Shown here piece after piece: positions 42,792 to 51,397 of a stretch of 58,507 nt of DNA. The stretch spans positions 1 through 58,507 of the forward strand of contig CAMJKP010000014.1 in assembly GCA_946406435.1 (NCBI GenBank), in the 5' to 3' direction. Both the position numbers and the translations under genes were made by a program. A model generated the notes under the pieces. It was not told where the DNA came from, made no database searches, and saw only the letters and a list, made by a program, of their open reading frames with translations. Source of the stretch: an uncultured Prevotellaceae bacterium (GTDB lineage: Bacteria; Bacteroidota; Bacteroidia; Bacteroidales; Bacteroidaceae). Every line of letters starts with the position of its first letter. Position 1 is the first letter of the stretch.

Positions 42792-43437
42792 TGTAAAGAA
42801 TCTTACGAAGAAATACGGCTCGCAGGTGTGCCTTGATAATGTCTGCCTTTCACTTGAGGAGGGGAGGATATATGGTATGGTGGGCGAGAATGGAGCAGGC
42901 AAGAGTACGTTGTTCAGATGCCTTACCAATCTTGAGAACTATGATGGCGAGGTGGAGATGCCAAGTGGATTGTCGGTCGGGTATCTGAGTGATACGCCAT
43001 TCTACTATACCTATGTTACAGGTCGTGAGTATATCGAGTTTTGCATGAAGGCAAGTGGTAAGGTGCTTGATAAGGCCGCATTGGAGGAGATAAACTCTCA
43101 TTTCCGTCTGCCTTTGGACAAGTATGCCACGAGATATTCGCTTGGCATGAAGAAGCGACTTGCTATTATGACGCTTATGCTTCAGGAACATGATATCGTG
43201 ATTCTTGATGAGCCTTTCAACGGACTTGACATCGTGGGTACTATCATTCTGAAGAAATGGTTCAAGGAATTGAAGGACAAACACAAGACTGTTATTTTCT
43301 CTTCGCATATCATCTCTTCGCTTACTGATATCAGCGATGAGATTTTCTATATCCATGCCGGCAAACTGATGAATAGTTTCAAGGGCGATGTTTCGGCAGA
43401 GGAGATTGAGAATATCATAGCGGAAGAGGTATTATAA
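42784..43437 (+). CDS. ABC transporter ATP-binding protein
   Basis: 217 residues. Walker A GENGAGKST (34-42), degenerate signature YSLGMKKRL in place of LSGGQ, Walker B IVILDEPFNG, and the switch His in IFSSHI. The short length and the Y-S-L-G-M-K-K signature are typical of CcmA/NatA-like exporters. It overlaps the permease gene by 8 bp, so the two are translationally coupled. A decayed copy of its 3' third is found at 45119-45210. Confidence 0.9.
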   Translation: MINVKNLTKKYGSQVCLDNVCLSLEEGRIYGMVGENGAGKSTLFRCLTNLENYDGEVEMPSGLSVGYLSDTPFYYTYVTGREYIEFCMKASGKVLDKAALEEINSHFRLPLDKYATRYSLGMKKRLAIMTLMLQEHDIVILDEPFNGLDIVGTIILKKWFKELKDKHKTVIFSSHIISSLTDISDEIFYIHAGKLMNSFKGDVSAEEIENIIAEEVL

Positions 43438-43470
43438 TTACGAACAAAAATTTTCTAATTACATAGTTAC

Positions 43471-44982
43471 ATGAAAACAAAAAGAATTTTATTCCTATTG
43501 ATGGCGATATTCGTCATTTCGTTTGCATACGGACAGGAGACGGATGAGAAAGTCAAGAGATTAATAAGTACAGGTGTTATGCTTCATGACAAAGGTATGT
43601 ATGATGAAGCTATCTTGAGATATGACTCTGCACTTGTTCTTTCTCCTAATAACTCTGATGTTGTATCTGAGAAGGCATTTACTCTTAGTGCTATGGGTAA
43701 GGCTTCGGAAGCGAAGAAAATGGTCGAGAAGCAGATAAAAAAGGCCGATGCTAAGGATCTGTCCTCTTTGTATATGGTTTATGCAGGTATTTTGGATGAT
43801 GCAGGAGATCACGTAAAAGCTATAGAGATATATGAGAAGGCTGCCGCAGCAACGGATCCTGAAGATTTTCATTCCTTGCAGTTGATTCATTATAATGCAG
43901 CTTTAACATTCTCCCGTTTTGCGGATAAAGACAAGCTGGACAAGGAAACTTGGGAGAATTGTATACTTCATAATCTTTATAACTCTATCAAATTCAATCC
44001 TACACATGCAGGAAGTTATGCACTATTTGGCAATGTGTTATCTCAAGTAACTCACAGTTACTGTGATGCGTTTATGGCAGAAGCTATGTTTGCCATACAG
44101 GGAGGTAATCGTGTTGATTTGATAGAGAACGAGTTTGCTGCGTGGTCTGATCTGAAACTTGATTCGGCCTCTGGTCCTAAGACAACCCTTGCTTTCAATA
44201 AGGTGAATGAAATGATGAAGAGTGAGCCGTCTGAGTATGGCAGGTTGTATGATGTTTTTTCAACGATAACACCTTTGCTATGTCCTGATACGCTTGGTAC
44301 ACCACTTCCGGTTGCATATACAGAAGATTTTTTTGCCGAGTCAATTATGCCGTTTTTTGCAGAGTTGAATCGTCAGGGATTTTTGGAGTGTTTTTTCCAT
44401 GTGGCAATGAAAAATTCTAAGAAGAAGTATATCACTAATGCTGATTGGGTGGCAAATCATAAGGACGTTGAGGATCGTATGTGGGAGTATATACGTGGGT
44501 TGCCTATCTTTATGAAAGATATTCAGTATGGATATATTCCTGATTCTATGTCGGTTAAAACTGTGGAGGATGCTCGTAAGCACAATGCTGATGCTATGGG
44601 ATGTTGCAAGTTTTATCTTACTCATCTTTCTGGTACTCCAGAAATGGATAAAGCTGCTAGTAATATTGTAGCATGGACGGTGGCTTCTCCTGATGTGTCG
44701 GTGAATGTATGTTCTTTTATAACACATTTGGTAGCCCAGAATGAAAAATATCATCCTGTTCTGTTCTCATATATTGCAGGTTGTTCTTTCTCTGCTTTGG
44801 CAAGTGGCACAAAGACATTCACAAAGGATATATTTATGAATGGCATCACAGCTGTTATTGCAAGATATGCCAATGAGAAAGAAACTCTTGGTAAGATTGA
44901 TGAATTGGACAAACTCCAGAATCTATATGAAAATGACCAAGAGGGTTTTGAAAAGTTCATAGAAGAGAACTACAAAAAATAA
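43471..44982 (+). CDS. Secreted TPR protein (first of tandem pair)
   Basis: 503 residues with a signal peptide (MKTKRILFLLMAIFVISFAY). At least two TPR units lie between about 25 and 130 (MYDEAILRYDSALVLSPNNS, and DHVKAIEIYEKAAAATDPE). The C-terminal ~350 residues are helical, unrecognised, and share blocks such as FFHVAMKN, TNADW and YGYIPDSM with the paralogue at 45236. Periplasmic. It is in the operon of the ABC transporter, so it may be a periplasmic partner (inference). Confidence 0.85.
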   Translation: MKTKRILFLLMAIFVISFAYGQETDEKVKRLISTGVMLHDKGMYDEAILRYDSALVLSPNNSDVVSEKAFTLSAMGKASEAKKMVEKQIKKADAKDLSSLYMVYAGILDDAGDHVKAIEIYEKAAAATDPEDFHSLQLIHYNAALTFSRFADKDKLDKETWENCILHNLYNSIKFNPTHAGSYALFGNVLSQVTHSYCDAFMAEAMFAIQGGNRVDLIENEFAAWSDLKLDSASGPKTTLAFNKVNEMMKSEPSEYGRLYDVFSTITPLLCPDTLGTPLPVAYTEDFFAESIMPFFAELNRQGFLECFFHVAMKNSKKKYITNADWVANHKDVEDRMWEYIRGLPIFMKDIQYGYIPDSMSVKTVEDARKHNADAMGCCKFYLTHLSGTPEMDKAASNIVAWTVASPDVSVNVCSFITHLVAQNEKYHPVLFSYIAGCSFSALASGTKTFTKDIFMNGITAVIARYANEKETLGKIDELDKLQNLYENDQEGFEKFIEENYKK

Positions 44983-44990
44983 TGATATAT

Positions 44991-45035
44991 GAAGAATCCA
45001 CACTCCCAAACAGGTAGCGTGGATTCTTCATTTCT
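44991..45035 (+). terminator. Terminator after the first TPR gene
   Basis: GAAGAATCCAC (44991-45001) pairs perfectly with GTGGATTCTTC (45019-45029), then ATTTCT. The same element follows the paralogue (46762-46800), so it was part of the duplicated unit. Confidence 0.75.
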
Positions 45036-45118
45036 GCAATAATTAGGCTTTGTCTGCGTTATTATATATGGTATATTAAACTTGTTTCAGCTTTATGAAC
45101 TTCAGCGAAGAACTGTGA

Positions 45119-45210
45119 AGCTGATGAGCCTTTCAACGGACTTGATATCGTAGGTGCTATTATTCTAAAGAAATTGAAAGACAAGCGTAAGAGATTTTAT
45201 AATTTCGAAT
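45119..45210 (+). pseudogene. Remnant of the ABC ATPase gene 3' end
   Basis: Bases from 45122 encode DEPFNGLDIVGAIILKK, then KLKDKRKRF, matching the ATPase segment at 43208-43280 with an internal deletion (the MK..WFKE part is lost). The 3' flank, TTTCTAATTATATAGTTACATG, is the counterpart of 43454-43473, immediately before the second TPR gene. The start of the fragment is fused to an R2-like sequence (45085-45120). This is decayed DNA left by a tandem duplication of ATPase-3'end plus TPR gene. Confidence 0.85.
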
Positions 45211-45235
45211 TAAAAATTTCTAATTATATAGTTAC

Positions 45236-46747
45236 ATGAAAACAAAAAGAATTTTGTTCCTATTGATGGCGATATTTGCCATTTCGTTTGCATACGGACA
45301 GGAAACGGATGAGAAATATGAAAAGGCAGATGTTTTGCGTAAGGAAGGTATTGCCCTTCATGATCAGGGAAAGTATGAAGAGGCAATCCAAAAGTATGAA
45401 GAAGGATTGAAACTCCTTCCTTACAACTCTTCGTTGATATACGAGAAGGCATATAGTCTTACGGCTATGGGCAAGAAGGCGGAGGCAAAGAAGCTGCTAG
45501 AGAAGCTGTTTAAGAAAGGAAAGACTGACGAGGATTTGTCTGGCCCTTATATGTTTTATGCTAATCTCTTGGATGATGATGGTGAGGCTATGCAGGCTTT
45601 GGAGGTATATGACAAGGCGTTGGAATATGTTTCTCCTTCTGATGTTCCTACCATTCAGCTTATTAACTACAACAAGGCTTTGACTCTCTATAATCTTAAG
45701 GATGAGGATAAGGCAAAGATTGAAAATTATAAGCAGCAAATCTACGATCATCTGGATAATTCAATTGAATGTAAGGCTACTCATCCTGGTAGCTACCTTA
45801 TTTATGGTCGCCTTTTAGCTGATGAAGGTGGATATTATAATGCAATAGCTTGCTTTGGAATAAACGCGCTGTTGACAGGTGAAAGGGTAGGTACTCTTGA
45901 AGCTGCATTGAAAGAATGGGAAAATAAGGATATTGATTCTAATTCAGGACCATTGACCACTCTTTCGCTTAACAAAGTGAAGGAGGCACTAAAATCTGAG
46001 CCTTCCGAGTTTGGTAAGTTATATGATGTATTTACTACCGTCATTCCTGCTATATGTCGTGATACCCTTGGCGCTCCAGTTCCTTTCTCGTATGCTTACG
46101 ATCTGACGAATGATGGTATTGTGCCTTTCTTCTCTGAGTTGAAACGTCAGGGATTGCTGGAATGTTTCTTCCATGTGGCTATGAGAAATGCCAAGGTGCA
46201 GTATATATCTAATGCAGACTGGCTTACAAGTCATAAGAGCGATGAGGAGCGTCTATGGAATACTATTGGTGAACTAGGAGTGTTCAAGAGTGACCTGAAA
46301 TATGGATATGTTCCTGATTCTGTGGAGTTCAGAACACCAGAGGAAGCACATAAGCATAATATAGATGCTATGGCAGCTTGTAAATTCTATCTTACACATA
46401 CAATTGACTCAAAGGATATACCTAATGTAAAGAAATATATCGTTACATGGTCTATGGCTTCACCTGATGTGCATATCAATATTGGAGCGCAGGTTGCGGA
46501 TTGGGCTAATACCAACAATGAATATCTTGTTGCTTATCTGGCAGGTTGTTCTTTCCATGCCCTGATTTCACATCAGAAGGAATGGGACAAGGAGACTTTT
46601 GCTGCGGGGGTATATCGTGTGTTGGCTATGTATGCATCCGAAAAGGAAACTCTTGGCAAGAATGAGGGGCTTGACAAACTTCTAGAGCTATTCAATAGTG
46701 AAGGTGATGGCTATAAGAATTTCATAGAAGAGAACTACAACAAATAA
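45236..46747 (+). CDS. Secreted TPR protein (second of tandem pair)
   Basis: 503 residues, same length as its neighbour, with an almost identical signal peptide (MKTKRILFLLMAIFAISFAY). TPR units are clearer here: GIALHDQGKYEEAIQKYEEG, then NSSLIYEKAYSLTAMGKKAE. Middle and C-terminal parts are diverged but collinear with the first copy (FFHVAMRN, SNADW, YGYVPDSV). The first 22 codons are nearly unchanged while the rest has diverged, fitting an old duplication with a conserved or converted 5' end. Periplasmic; role unknown. Confidence 0.85.
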   Translation: MKTKRILFLLMAIFAISFAYGQETDEKYEKADVLRKEGIALHDQGKYEEAIQKYEEGLKLLPYNSSLIYEKAYSLTAMGKKAEAKKLLEKLFKKGKTDEDLSGPYMFYANLLDDDGEAMQALEVYDKALEYVSPSDVPTIQLINYNKALTLYNLKDEDKAKIENYKQQIYDHLDNSIECKATHPGSYLIYGRLLADEGGYYNAIACFGINALLTGERVGTLEAALKEWENKDIDSNSGPLTTLSLNKVKEALKSEPSEFGKLYDVFTTVIPAICRDTLGAPVPFSYAYDLTNDGIVPFFSELKRQGLLECFFHVAMRNAKVQYISNADWLTSHKSDEERLWNTIGELGVFKSDLKYGYVPDSVEFRTPEEAHKHNIDAMAACKFYLTHTIDSKDIPNVKKYIVTWSMASPDVHINIGAQVADWANTNNEYLVAYLAGCSFHALISHQKEWDKETFAAGVYRVLAMYASEKETLGKNEGLDKLLELFNSEGDGYKNFIEENYNK

Positions 46748-46761
46748 TGATATATGAGATG

Positions 46762-46800
46762 AATCCACGCTTCCAAACAGCAAGCGTGGATTTTTCTTTT
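46762..46800 (+). terminator. Terminator after the second TPR gene
   Basis: AATCCACGCTT (46762-46772) pairs perfectly with AAGCGTGGATT (46782-46792), followed by TTTCTTTT. Confidence 0.8.
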
Positions 46801-46838
46801 CTGCAATATTTCCCCCTCTTTTTCGTTATAATATAGAT

Positions 46839-48938
46839 ATGAATAAGTCTATATTTTCTCTCCTTAGTATCGCTGTGTTGGCTTTGCTGTGCTCTTGTGC
46901 GGCAGAGAATGCTATGCGTAAGGGTGAGAAGTTCTTGGCGCTTGGCGAATACTATGACGCGGCGGAGCAATTCAAGAAGGCTTATTCAAAGACTCCCTCT
47001 GCTGATCGTGAGCTTCGTGGACAACGTGCCTTGAAGGCAGCTACGTGCTATGCGCGTGTGAGCAGCACCATGAAGGCGTTGGCTTGCTATCGTAATGCTG
47101 TGAGATTCAATCAGGCTAAGCCCGAGGACAGACTTACATACGCCCGTATGCTTCTGAAGAATGGCGAGTACAAGGCTGCCCTTAAGGAGTTTGAGGAACT
47201 GAGGGATAGTACTGTTAGCGAAGATGGCACGAAGAAAATCTCACAGGCAGATTATGACTTCCTTGTGAAGAATGGCATTACTTCTGCCCAATCGGCTCCT
47301 GAATGGAAAAAGGCTGGCTCTGCCTATACGGTGAAGAAGATGGACGTGTTCAACGGTCGTAGGGCGGATTATTGTCCGATGCTTGCTGGTGATCAGTATG
47401 ACCGCCTTTATTTCACCTCTACACGCAACGAGGCGCAGGGCGAAGAGTTAAGCGGTATCACAGGTGCAAAGCCGGGTGATATCTTCTTTTCTGATAAGGA
47501 TGAGAAAGGCGTGTGGGGAAGGCCGCAGGAGATTGCCAGCGGACTGAACACGGAATTTGACGAGGGTGCTTGCTATATCTCCCCAGATGGCGGTACGATG
47601 TATCTTACCCAATGTCCTACCGATCCTCAGTACCCTCGCTATGCCACTATAGCTACGGCTCAGCGTTCTGATGCCGCATGGGGTAAGGCAACAGAATTCA
47701 AGCTCACAAATGATACACTTTCGTCATACGCTCATCCTGCTATCTCGCCTGATGGTGAGTGGCTGTACTTCGTCAGCGATATGCCGGGAGGAAAAGGCGG
47801 TCTGGATATATGGCGCACACGCCTTACGGCTTCTGGAATGGCAGGTGTGGAGAATCTTGGAGAGCCTGTGAATACTCCGGGTAATGAGATGTTTCCCACG
47901 TTCCGTCCTAATGGCGACTTCTATTTCTCAAGCGACGGTCATCCGGGTATGGGAGGATTGGATGTGTTCATAGCCGTTGCAGGTGATGATAACAAATATC
48001 ACCTCTCGCATCCTGGCTACCCTCTTAACTCTCAGGGCGATGACTTCGGACTTACCTTTGACGGAAATCAGAACAAGGGTTTCTTTTCAAGCAACAGAGG
48101 CGATGCTCGTGGATGGGATCATATCTATTCGTTTGAGAATCCCGAGGTGGTACAGACTATCCGAGGCTGGATATACGAGCAGGACGGATATGAGCTTACA
48201 AGAGGCGTTGTGCGACTTGTGGGTAGCGATGGTACTAACCAGACGATGGGCGTGAAGAGTGACGGCTCGTTTGAGTATGTGGTAACTCCTGGCGTTGACT
48301 ATATCGTATTGGGAAGTTGTCCAGGTTTCCTTAACCATAAGGAGGAGCTGCACGTGGATAGTGCAAAGACATCCGAGGTCTATGACCTGCAGTTCCCTCT
48401 GGCATCTATCTCTGCTCCTGTGCTTGTGGATAACATTTTCTATGTATTCAACAAGGCTGATCTCTTGCCTGAAAGTACGGTGGCACTCGATTCTCTTGTC
48501 TTGATGCTTACGGAGAACCCGAATATCACCATAGAGTTGTCTGCACATACCGACTATCGCGGCTCTGACGAGTATAACAAGGCTTTATCGCAGAAGCGTG
48601 CCGAGACCGTGGTGGATTATCTTATAAAGAAAGGAATAGCAGCCGACCGTCTCACGCCTGTGGGCTATGGTGAGGAGCAACCGAAGAAGATACGTAAGAA
48701 GGTGGCAGAGCACTATCCTTGGCTCAAGGAAGGTGATGTGTTGACCGAGGAGTTTATCACGAAACTCAAACCTGACCAGCAGGAAACCGCTAACGCCCTT
48801 AACCGCCGAACAGAGTTCAAGGTACTCCGCATCACCTACGATATGTTTGATGAGGAAGGTAATATGAAGAACCCTCCAAAGCCGAAGCCAAAGGCAGAAG
48901 AAACAGAGGACGAAGGATTTGAATTCTTTGAATTCTGA
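46839..48938 (+). CDS. PorE-like type IX secretion lipoprotein (TPR, PD40 propeller, CRD, OmpA)
   Basis: 699 residues; signal peptide with lipobox LLCSC. Domain order: TPR-like helices (about 25-140), a beta-propeller of PD40/WD40-like blades (CYISPDGGTMYLTQ, AISPDGEWLYFVSD, TFRPNGDFYFSSD) with GGLDIW and GGLDVF signatures, a carboxypeptidase-regulatory domain (about 435-520, IRGWIYEQDGYELTRG), and a C-terminal OmpA-like peptidoglycan-binding domain (ELSAHTDYRGSDEYNKALS, RAETVVDYL, VGYGEEQP). That order and length match Porphyromonas PorE, which links the type IX machine to peptidoglycan. The tail is Pro/Lys/Glu-rich. Other OmpA-PD40 lipoproteins of related architecture remain possible. Confidence 0.82.
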   Translation: MNKSIFSLLSIAVLALLCSCAAENAMRKGEKFLALGEYYDAAEQFKKAYSKTPSADRELRGQRALKAATCYARVSSTMKALACYRNAVRFNQAKPEDRLTYARMLLKNGEYKAALKEFEELRDSTVSEDGTKKISQADYDFLVKNGITSAQSAPEWKKAGSAYTVKKMDVFNGRRADYCPMLAGDQYDRLYFTSTRNEAQGEELSGITGAKPGDIFFSDKDEKGVWGRPQEIASGLNTEFDEGACYISPDGGTMYLTQCPTDPQYPRYATIATAQRSDAAWGKATEFKLTNDTLSSYAHPAISPDGEWLYFVSDMPGGKGGLDIWRTRLTASGMAGVENLGEPVNTPGNEMFPTFRPNGDFYFSSDGHPGMGGLDVFIAVAGDDNKYHLSHPGYPLNSQGDDFGLTFDGNQNKGFFSSNRGDARGWDHIYSFENPEVVQTIRGWIYEQDGYELTRGVVRLVGSDGTNQTMGVKSDGSFEYVVTPGVDYIVLGSCPGFLNHKEELHVDSAKTSEVYDLQFPLASISAPVLVDNIFYVFNKADLLPESTVALDSLVLMLTENPNITIELSAHTDYRGSDEYNKALSQKRAETVVDYLIKKGIAADRLTPVGYGEEQPKKIRKKVAEHYPWLKEGDVLTEEFITKLKPDQQETANALNRRTEFKVLRITYDMFDEEGNMKNPPKPKPKAEETEDEGFEFFEF

Positions 48939-48968
48939 TTTCTTGTATATTGCTTAAAGATGCAAAAG

Positions 48969-49161
48969 GAAAATAGCCTCAATAGGCTAAAAATTGCCAA
49001 TATGGCATAAAACAAATGTGTCAAGCATCAGATAAATCAGATACATCCGTTTCGGAAAATAATGGAAACAGATTTATATGATGTAACTGAAATTTTGTTT
49101 GGGCAACAGAAATTAATTTTATGCCGTATTGGCAATTTTAGGTCTATTGAAGACCATTTTC
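48969..49161. mobile_element. MITE-like element with 44-bp imperfect inverted arms
   Basis: Left arm 48969-49012 and right arm 49117-49161 are inverted complements with a few mismatches. Each arm is two small palindromes: AGCCT-CAAT-AGGCT then TGCC-AATAT-GGCA on the left; on the right GGTCT-ATTGA-AGACC and TGCC-GTATT-GGCA. Stem bases differ between arms yet pairing is kept. The ~100-base centre has no ORF I accept. No transposase is present, so it would be non-autonomous. Confidence 0.65.
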
Positions 49162-49299
49162 TGTTTGAATATGACAAAGCCACGTAGTGGTTGGTGAAAA
49201 TGCTAAGGTGTTTAGCAGAGAGCCGAAGTATGAGGCTTTCAAGGAAACACCTTTGCATCTTCACAAAGTGACTCAGCAAGAGGACTCGTCATATTCAAA
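49162..49299. repeat. Second inverted repeat adjoining the MITE-like element
   Basis: TTTGAATATGAC (49164-49175 region) and GTCATATTCAAA (49286-49299 region) are perfect inverted complements that could close a loop of about 110 bases. Inside, AAGGTGTTT near 49205 faces AAACACCTT near 49245. Together with the neighbouring element it fills the 48939-49350 gap. Confidence 0.5.
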
Positions 49300-49350
49300 T
49301 ATTTTCTTCTAATAATACTTAGTAGTTTTACGATTTTCATTTTTAGAGAC

Positions 49351-50733
49351 ATGGGACTTCCTAAAGAATTTGTCGAATATACATCCTCGCTGTTTGGTGA
49401 GGAGAGATGGAAGAATTATCTCGCTTCCTTTGACGGAAGCGTGCCTGTAAGCGTGAGGCTAAATCCTTTCAAGATGCCAAAGGAAGAGCTCTTCCCTGAA
49501 ACAGAAAAGACTCCTGTCCCTTGGTGTCATAACGCTTTCTATCTTGCCGAAAGACCGAACTTCACACTTGATCCATTACTCCATGCCGGAGTGTATTATG
49601 TTCAGGAAGCAGGTAGTATGTTTCTTGATGAAGTTTTGCGACAATTAAAGGAAGGCTCGTTATTAGATGGTGTAACTACTCCCCTCCCTTTATGGGAGGG
49701 GCAAGGGGGTGGGTCTTGTCTCGACCTCTGCGCCGCCCCAGGAGGCAAATCCACTCTTCTTCGTGCTACCTTGCCTGATGATTGTGTACTTTATAGCAAT
49801 GAGCCTGATCGTCGTAGGGCGAATATCCTGATGGAGAATATCCAGAAGCAAGGGCATCCAAATGTCATTGTGACGAATAACTATGCCATTGACTATCAGG
49901 AAACGGGGATGACCTTCGACCTTATAGTATGCGATGTGCCATGTTCGGGAGAGGGAATGTTCCGTAAGGATTATGGCGCTATTGATGAGTGGAGTTTGCA
50001 GAATGTGATGAAGTGTGCTGCTCTCCAGCGAAGCATTATTGAGGATATCTGGCCTTGTCTTAATGAAGGTGGTGTTATGGTTTACAGCACTTGCACATTC
50101 AATCTTCATGAGGATGAAGAGAACGTAAAATGGATTTGCGAAACTCTTGGTGCAGAGCTTATTCCGATAGAGACAAAAGACGAATGGAATATCACAGGCT
50201 CTTTGCTCAAAGGCTGGGATAAACCTGTCTATCGTTTCATCCCTGGCACAACAAAGGGCGAGGGACTGTTTATGGCGGTGCTTAGGAAATTGAAAATTGA
50301 CAATGGAAAATTTTTCACAGGGCTCAACAAGCTAAAGCAAGTGAAAATTGAAAATACTCAATCGGAAGGTAAGTCGAAAAAAGGAAAAGGGAAAAACGGG
50401 CGCGGTGGCAATTCTCAATTTTCAATTTTCAATTCTCAATTGAGGGTACTCTCCGACGGCCATCCTGTCGGCACACAGAAGGGAAAGAATATCATTCCTG
50501 CTCATGCAGAGGCACTCTTGATTAATCTTCCGAAGGATAAATATCCGTTTGCCGAACTTTCAAAAGAAGATGCCTTGAAGTATCTTCATCATGAGGCAAT
50601 AGTCCTTGATGCAGATGTCCCTAAAGGCTTTGTCGTTGTCACCTACCAAGGCCATCCATTAGGTTTCGTGAAGAATATCGGCAATCGTGCCAATAACCTC
50701 TATCCGCAGGAATGGAAGATTAGAAACCTGTAA
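49351..50733 (+). CDS. RsmF/NSUN-type rRNA (cytosine-C5) methyltransferase with two repeat-encoded insertions
   Basis: 460 residues. Cytoplasmic m5C methyltransferase acting on rRNA. Motifs: AdoMet motif I CLDLCAAPGGKST (123-135), C199 in CDVPCSGEGMF, and catalytic C248 in YSTCTF; an RsmF-type C-terminal region follows (KGFVVVTYQGHPLGFVKNIG). Residues about 106-122 (DGVTTPLPLWEGQGGG) are encoded by an R1 palindrome at 49680-49718, directly before motif I. Residues about 312-365 (KLKIDNGKFFTGLNKLKQVK, later FSIFNSQL) are encoded by R2 and R4 sequence at 50285-50445. The frame is intact, so the enzyme probably tolerates both. Confidence 0.9.
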   Translation: MGLPKEFVEYTSSLFGEERWKNYLASFDGSVPVSVRLNPFKMPKEELFPETEKTPVPWCHNAFYLAERPNFTLDPLLHAGVYYVQEAGSMFLDEVLRQLKEGSLLDGVTTPLPLWEGQGGGSCLDLCAAPGGKSTLLRATLPDDCVLYSNEPDRRRANILMENIQKQGHPNVIVTNNYAIDYQETGMTFDLIVCDVPCSGEGMFRKDYGAIDEWSLQNVMKCAALQRSIIEDIWPCLNEGGVMVYSTCTFNLHEDEENVKWICETLGAELIPIETKDEWNITGSLLKGWDKPVYRFIPGTTKGEGLFMAVLRKLKIDNGKFFTGLNKLKQVKIENTQSEGKSKKGKGKNGRGGNSQFSIFNSQLRVLSDGHPVGTQKGKNIIPAHAEALLINLPKDKYPFAELSKEDALKYLHHEAIVLDADVPKGFVVVTYQGHPLGFVKNIGNRANNLYPQEWKIRNL

Positions 50734-50754
50734 ATCCTACTTGTTTGGTTATTC

Positions 50755-50885
50755 GTTTCCCACATTCTGTACAGGTATTGCCTTCGTTCTCCCTCCGCTA
50801 TGCCTCTGCTCTTTGGCCTATAAAGAACTATAGGATCAAGGGAGGTACATAGGAGGTACAAGGGAGTTACATGGGATTTGCGATG
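50755..50885. repeat. R3 element downstream of rsmF
   Basis: Left half TTCGTTCTCCCTCCGCTATG, centre TTTGGCCTATAAAGAACTAT, right half AGGGAGGTACATAGGAGGTA with units every 10-11 bases. Its reverse complement follows the same order of units as 40221-40375. Confidence 0.6.
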
Positions 50886-50945
50886 AAGCTTGATAAATCC
50901 ATTAGCAACGTTTTTTTATAAAAAACGTCAAAGAGTTTGAAGAGG

Positions 50946-51123
50946 GGGGTGCACTTTTGCCTGATTTAACCCTTTTGCCTGCTGATTACCAACGATTTAC
51001 GTTGCGTGTACCCCCCCCTAAACACTATTCTATAGGTGCACTTCATTGGAGGGGGAGGTGCACGTTTCGTTATCTCTTGATTTCCAGCTTGTTATACCCC
51101 TAAAATGGGCAAAAGTGCACCCC
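50946..51123. repeat. 16-bp perfect inverted repeat enclosing G/C-run DNA
   Basis: GGGGTGCACTTTTGCC (50946-50961) and its exact complement GGCAAAAGTGCACCCC (51108-51123). Between them are a run of at least eight C (51010-51018 region) and further GGTGCAC motifs near 51029 and 51056. No ORF. Confidence 0.7.
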
Positions 51124-51280
51124 TATCTGTAAACTCTCCCGAAAAAAAACATCTTGAACACGGAAAACACGAAAGAAACGAAAAGAAATCGTTTTTCTTG
51201 TGAGTTTTTAAAGGGGAAACGGATTTATAGGGTTTATCTGAAATTTATCTTTCACTTTTCATTTTCTTCTCTTCCCTCTC

Positions 51281-51380
51281 AGGTCCGTTCCAGGTCCGTT
51301 TCAAATCCGTTTCAGGTCCGTTCCTTAGAAGAGAGCCAGAATGGGAGGTAAATGGGAGTTGCAAGGGATTTGCAATGGTA
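51281..51380. repeat. R3 element with tandem AGGTCCGTT units
   Basis: AGGTCCGTTCC, AGGTCCGTTTC, AAATCCGTTTC and AGGTCCGTTCC occur in tandem (51281-51322) with an 11-base period, followed by GAGAGCCAGAATGGGAGG and GGGAGTTGCAAGGGATTTGC. Between this and rsmF, apart from the listed repeats, is the phrase CACGGAAAACACGAAAG (51160) of a dispersed type; I see no gene in 50734-51613. Confidence 0.65.
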
Positions 51381-51397
51381 CTACTTTTACTTATAAG

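Noticed and set aside
49037..49279. 80-codon minus-strand ORF
   Set aside because: It runs through the two inverted-repeat elements; composition and lack of a start context argue against coding.
51281..51322. Tandem AGGTCCGTT units as a possible CRISPR array
   Set aside because: Units are 11 bases with no unique spacers and no cas genes nearby.
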